DNA from: Paracyclopina nana
Lineage: Eukaryota > Arthropoda > Copepoda > Cyclopoida > Cyclopettidae
Direction of reading: 5' to 3'
DNA length: 64,000 nucleotides
Assembly: GCA_019096065.1 (NCBI GenBank)
Contig: JAGUCH010000004.1
Location: 1,488,001-1,552,000 of the forward strand
The notes below the pieces were generated by a model. The model was given only the letters and a program-made list of their open reading frames with translations, was not told where the DNA came from and did not search any database. Positions 59,101-64,000 of the stretch are shown one piece after another. The first letter of the stretch is position 1; each line of letters begins with the position of its first letter. The position numbers and the translations under genes are program-made.

Positions 59101-62100
59101 AATCAATAGCTGTTTTACTTGCTGCATACAAGCTGTCCAACAAAGTTGAGTCAATCAGATCAAATGACATTTGTCTGTTTCAAACAGCCATAAATGTCAT
59201 TGGTTAAGGAGTAATTTGGCAGTATTTTGTGAGGAATGCATCTCATTGGCTAGGGCCTGGAGATAGTGTTTCCAATAATGGGAGCTTCCTTCAATTTCTT
59301 TTACAACCTAACAAGATTCAGATAAAGGTCCCTTGAGAATCACCAAATGTCCTAGCTCCAGATGTAGAAAAGCAATTTGGATTAGAACATGCAGGCAGCA
59401 AGAAATTCCACTTCATGCAATAAATGCTGCACTCCAATGTTGTGTATGGGGTGAAATATGCCACATGATTTATAGGTCTGTCTTGGCTTTTCTCCCCCTT
59501 GGGTTAGGAAACATTTCTCGGTTATTTTGATAACAATCAAGTTTTTCTGCCATATTATCTTAGGATCACGTGCGAAAAAGTAGCAGTTTTTGTTGTCCTT
59601 TGATGGAAAGCTTTGCTATTGTAGCACAGTATACTTTTAATTACTTTTGTGGGATAACTTTTCTTGTATTACTTTTAAGGTAGCTTTCTAATTAAGCTTC
59701 CTTTTTCAGTAACGAGTAATCAATCGGCATACGGGTCAAGCAGCATCAGCTGATCACACAGCAATGTAAACAAATAAAAAATTTCATAGTGAGGAATAAA
59801 GTTTCATGACCTGAAACTCGCATAAAAACCTTCTTGATCCTGCTTTTGGACGAGTTGAAAGCAGATATTATCGCTCTTGCAGTCGTTTTAATTAAAAACT
59901 TTGGACATTAGCCCGCCCAAGTTCAAAGAGGAGACTTTTCATGTTGTAACTTTGTGTGACCCAATTTCTTCTACTTTTTATTTTACAATTGGATGCCCAA
60001 ACATTTCACTCTTGATGGATTTTAAAAAAGGGGCTGGGGTTGGATAAGCCCTCATTCATCATTGTGGAAAGTGAAGGTTCAATTCTTGTGTTTTTGTGCA
60101 CTTTCGTCCCCCTCAATCTTAGTGGTATGTATATGGCCAAAAAACTGTGAGGAAATATAACTCAATTTCTAGAAGACTTGCTTACGGGCTGAAAATTCAG
60201 CTTTCCTGCATTATGGAGCTACATCACGTTACAACACACTGTAATTCAATAAAAGCACTCGTTTTCTCACTCAGAAGAAACATTGGTAGCTGTATCATAA
60301 AATCTTATCATATAAGGTTTCATGATTATGACACACATGAAAGGCTCAATTTCATGTGAGCTCTCTCTTTTCTGGACCATTTATTTCATGTGTTGTAGTA
60401 TGATCTTGATAAGAATATATGACAAGAAAATACTGCTTCCATTTGCACATCCCAACTATATGTATCTTCTATTTATTGAAGCATAAAGACACCGCAAGCT
60501 GTCGTAATAAGTGGCCATGCTTTTCTTAGTGTAACAGCCTCTGATTGATCGCTTTTTTCACACACTAGCTGCATTTTTCAAGTTCTTGCTTCACTTTATT
60601 TCTGTTCTGCTCGCAGATAATTTACCCTGGTGAAAGCCACTTCATTTAAAAGCCATTTGTTGCCATAATTAGTATAATTATATAGAAAGCCCCGGACCAG
60701 ATCTTCTCCATGAATCAAGCTACCAGGTCTTAATTAACGCAGATTACTCAACATTTATGCATGAGATATATCCTGCGAAATTGCACAGATAAAAATATTT
60801 ACTCGGCTTTAAAGGGGGAGACTTTAAAGGAACAACTCTAAAGTTTAGAACTGTGCAAGAATGCGGAAGTTTTCCATTATTGTCTCAACCAAAATTCCCC
60901 CGCTGCTACAACACACATCCCCCAAAGGAAATTGTCCCTGGATTTTACATAGTAGTTGTGGTGGAGGGCATTTCAATTGGCTTTTGCATGTTTCTCAATT
61001 TGGCTTTTTCCTCTCCTAGATTACAACCTGGAAAAACATTCGTACAACATCAATTGGAGATGAGCTTAAAAGGGGGATAGCTAAAGACTATGCATGAGCC
61101 CCAAAGAGTGGCTATGTATGGTATCTCGCAACCTCCATAATCTCAATAGAGACCTATTTTAGTGGAGGTGGTCTTTCCTCTCTCAATTCTGGTTTTAGGA
61201 TCCCTCTTCCCTCTTGGAAATGTTGACTAGCTTGAACTTTTCCCCTAGAAGCAATCTAGAGAAAAGAAAGCCACATTTACTGCTGATATCGATCCAAGTA
61301 AGGGCACAATGTGCAGTACTATATTTACTTCATCCCTTGCAACTTCTCTCTTTTTTGGCCTCAAAAAGGGGAGTGTTTGTTATTAGGAAAGGATCTTCCC
61401 TAAACAAGATTCTTATCTTAGATAGCACTTTATACCTTTCTTTCTATTGAAGATACTTGGCTACAATTTATTTTTCTCTTGTGAAGAATGGTTTACATTG
61501 AGAAGCAAATTTGGTCTTTTTGGCATTACCAACCATGTATTAGTTCAAGGAGGTTGCCAAGTCTCTTCAGCTTCCCTAAGAGTCATCATTTTTCTGAATA
61601 AGTTTTGCTACATTGGTTTAGGGGTGGAAGATATTGAGAATCCATATTTGTAAGAACATGAAAGGGTTCCATGTAATAATTATTGCTCTTTACTATTTGA
61701 CTTGGCACACACGCGCGTTCACGTAAATTGTTGCTTTCCAGGAAGTCAAAATTACTATGATTATTTGTATAATAAGGGGAAATAATACTGCAGTACTATT
61801 TACTCTGGTGCAAAAATGCAAAACTGAGATTTGCTAGAATACAGCACAATCGCGTAACCATTCATGTTGTGTCCGCGCGACAGCTGACATGTAGTGTCCG
61901 CGCGACAGCTGATTCTTTTGTGTTTTGGCCAAATGGAGAGATAGTAAGTGAAAAGGCATCATTAATCTTCATGTTTTCATGGAGAAATTCATTAGTATTG
62001 TGAGGAGGGGATGACTCTGAATCAGTAAAGATGACGAGGGTTGAGAAAAGAAAGGCTAATGGCCAAGTAGTCGTACAAGAAGATCCCATGAGCACTCTAA

Positions 62101-63957
62101 TGATGGCAGTATTCTTCACCTTCTGCAGCTATTTGTTGCGAATCTCTGATTGCTGCCCTTTCTTCCATTTCCCCCTGATGTCAACTGACTTGTTGTAATA
62201 TGCAGAAAGCTGAGCTTGTACTTTTGTTTATACTACAATATGCACTTTTTTATTTGTGCACAACAGCCTTGGCAAACTTGCAGCCTTCTTGCAATGAGCC
62301 TTGACTGCTGCTGTGCATTGTTTATTTCCTAATAATGTGCACTTTTACAGGATATGCACATCATTTGCTATGATGTCCCATATATGGCAGCTACTACTGC
62401 TATACATTCTCTCTTTTTTTCCATTCATGAATCTTCTTCGTAAGAGCATGTAAAATTAGTAATTGTTTGTTTACTTTTCCCCTACATATTGCAGCAGTAG
62501 CTAGCTCAATCTAAGTTGCAGCAGAGCACCTCAATATTTCAAATGAAGTGTAAATCGTTTGCGGCAAATGGCGGTGACTTTTATTTCCATAGTTCAAGTT
62601 CACTGCACTGCTGCTCCCCCCTTATTGAAATGGGTATACCTAATTTCATTTCAGTCAAAGAGTAACAAAAGCAACAAAAGACACAGTGGTAGACAAAACA
62701 AGAGAGACAAAAAGGCCAAAAGAGGGGGGGAAATATTGCGACCGAGAGAAAAATGCATGAATTTGTCCATAAATAGACCCACGAAGTCAACCTCAAAACT
62801 ACTCAAAATGGAATTCCCAAACGAAAAGTCAATTTCAGCCCTCCTGAGGGCAAAAGGAGCCAGAAAAATGCCAATAAAGCCATAAAATACTACATGTTTT
62901 ATAGGAGGAATTGCAGAACTATCAAAACTATTGTGTGTATGATATACGAGCCCCTGTTTTGGTCAATTGGGGATCAGGCTTGTTAAAAGTGGTTTTCGGG
63001 TCAAAATCCCCGCGAGAGTGGTGGTGACATGTGGCAAAGCCCAGTAGTGTATAATCCTTATTGATGTGACACCCTGTCAAGCAATTGCAAAAGTGGCACA
63101 GATGGAATTTCGTTCAAACTGAGAAAATCTGGCCTGAACGGTATTATTGTATATGACCTGAAACAGCTGCTGCTGTTGCTGCTCAAAGGGAGCAATTGTT
63201 ATGTAAATAATACGGGTCATCAGCTGCTCGCGTCAGCTGTTCTAAGCTGCAGCCTGGAAAATGTAAATTATTTGATGTTTGCTCAGCATCTGTCAACGTC
63301 TCAATTACTGAACTTACTGGGACTTATTTGACAGCCAAAAAAATTTGAAGGGCTTCCCATTTTTTGGCTGCTTGATTTCCAGACAGATTGGCAAACAAGG
63401 TGTAACTCAATATCCTCTAAAAGCACACTACCCTCAACCTGTCTGATGTCTGCACACTTTTTTTGTGGTGTTATTATTGATGTCTCAGCAGATTTGTATG
63501 GTCACACTGACAGCTCAGTTTTCAGCTTTTGCTCAAATGTGCTGAATCAGCTCTTTTGGCATATTTTAATCTTCATTATCAAAGCTTTGCTACAGTGTTA
63601 GCAAAAATCCCAGCATTGATTTTCTATCACATTAACATAAATCTGTCCAGTGTGCAGACAAACCATGGCATCATCATCATCTGTGTACAGAAGCAATAGA
63701 AGGGGGATTGTGGAAGAGTGTGAAAATCCCCAAACCAGGAAGAGTGTCAGGTTACACCCCAAAAAAGCCATAATGGGTTGATGGTGTATACACAAATCCC
63801 TTTTTTTTAAAAAAACATCATACAAAACAAACAAGAATTTCTTAAAACTAACCAAGATATAAAGTAGAAGATAAGCAGATTTGATTAAAAAAGGCAGTTT
63901 GCTCTTTTTTAATAGCAGTTTCATCTAGAACTCATTAATATTTCAAGAAGAACTTAC
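56178..63957 (-). other. Probable 5' intron of neuroglian
   Basis: The acceptor at 56177/56178 shows that the transcript begins further right. No coding exon or recognised gene was found across this AT-rich stretch. Small features: two near-identical GTGTCCGCGCGACAGCTGA words about 25 bp apart at 61869-61912, and several short CAGCTG sites near 59745 and 63222-63240. Confidence 0.5.
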
Positions 63958-64000
63958 TGTTGACTATCTCCAATTTCCAATTTGACACTCGGTGCTGGCT
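63958..64000 (-). other. Possible first non-coding exon of neuroglian (partial)
   Basis: On the minus strand the window edge reads into GTCAACA|GTAAGT, a strong donor at 63957/63958. It would fit the missing 5' exon of neuroglian, spliced over about 7.8 kb to 56177. The exon's start lies outside the window, and a neighbouring minus-strand gene is an alternative. Confidence 0.3.

Overview
The window is nuclear DNA of an animal with introns. The genes and the mix of short and multi-kilobase introns suggest an arthropod, possibly a small-genome crustacean; species is not determinable from the sequence alone. Four protein-coding genes can be built exon by exon from splice sites, phase and homology: two nuclear factor I (NFI) transcription factor genes, one Raf kinase and one neuroglian/L1-type adhesion molecule. 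No bacterial operons, CRISPR arrays, rRNA, tRNA or virus-derived elements were seen. Layout: 1-3940 upstream sequence with a conserved block; 3941-12353 NFI copy 1 (plus strand); 12354-16388 spacer between convergent 3' ends, holding a 211-bp higher-order tandem repeat; 16389-40427 NFI copy 2 (minus strand) with two alternative first exons and introns of up to about 10 kb; 40428-46446 non-coding; 46447-49847 Raf (plus); 50390-56177 neuroglian (minus), convergent with Raf; 56178-64000 its probable first intron, with a possible first-exon donor at the right edge. The main feature is the tail-to-tail NFI pair. The DNA-binding domains share intron positions and almost all residues, while the C-terminal halves have diverged in length and exon content. 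Both loci also keep a similar non-coding block (2587-2674 and 34741-34830) with an exact 18-mer nearby, and each has an intronic tandem array of a composite CAGCTG plus TTGTTTAC motif. As written, copy 1 breaks frame once inside the DNA-binding exon and fails to keep phase at two later places, each explicable by one missing base in or near a short homopolymer; copy 2, Raf and neuroglian join without any frame conflict. Copy 1 is therefore either a recently damaged paralogue or carries assembly errors. Introns hold several short inverted-repeat elements (MITE-like), palindromic clusters, and an excess of the CTCF-like 9-mer AGRTGGCGC, including a convergent pair at 28188-28268. Functionally, NFI is a dimeric nuclear regulator, Raf links Ras to MEK/ERK, and neuroglian is an ankyrin-linked cell-surface adhesion molecule; their adjacency here gives no evidence of a joint pathway.
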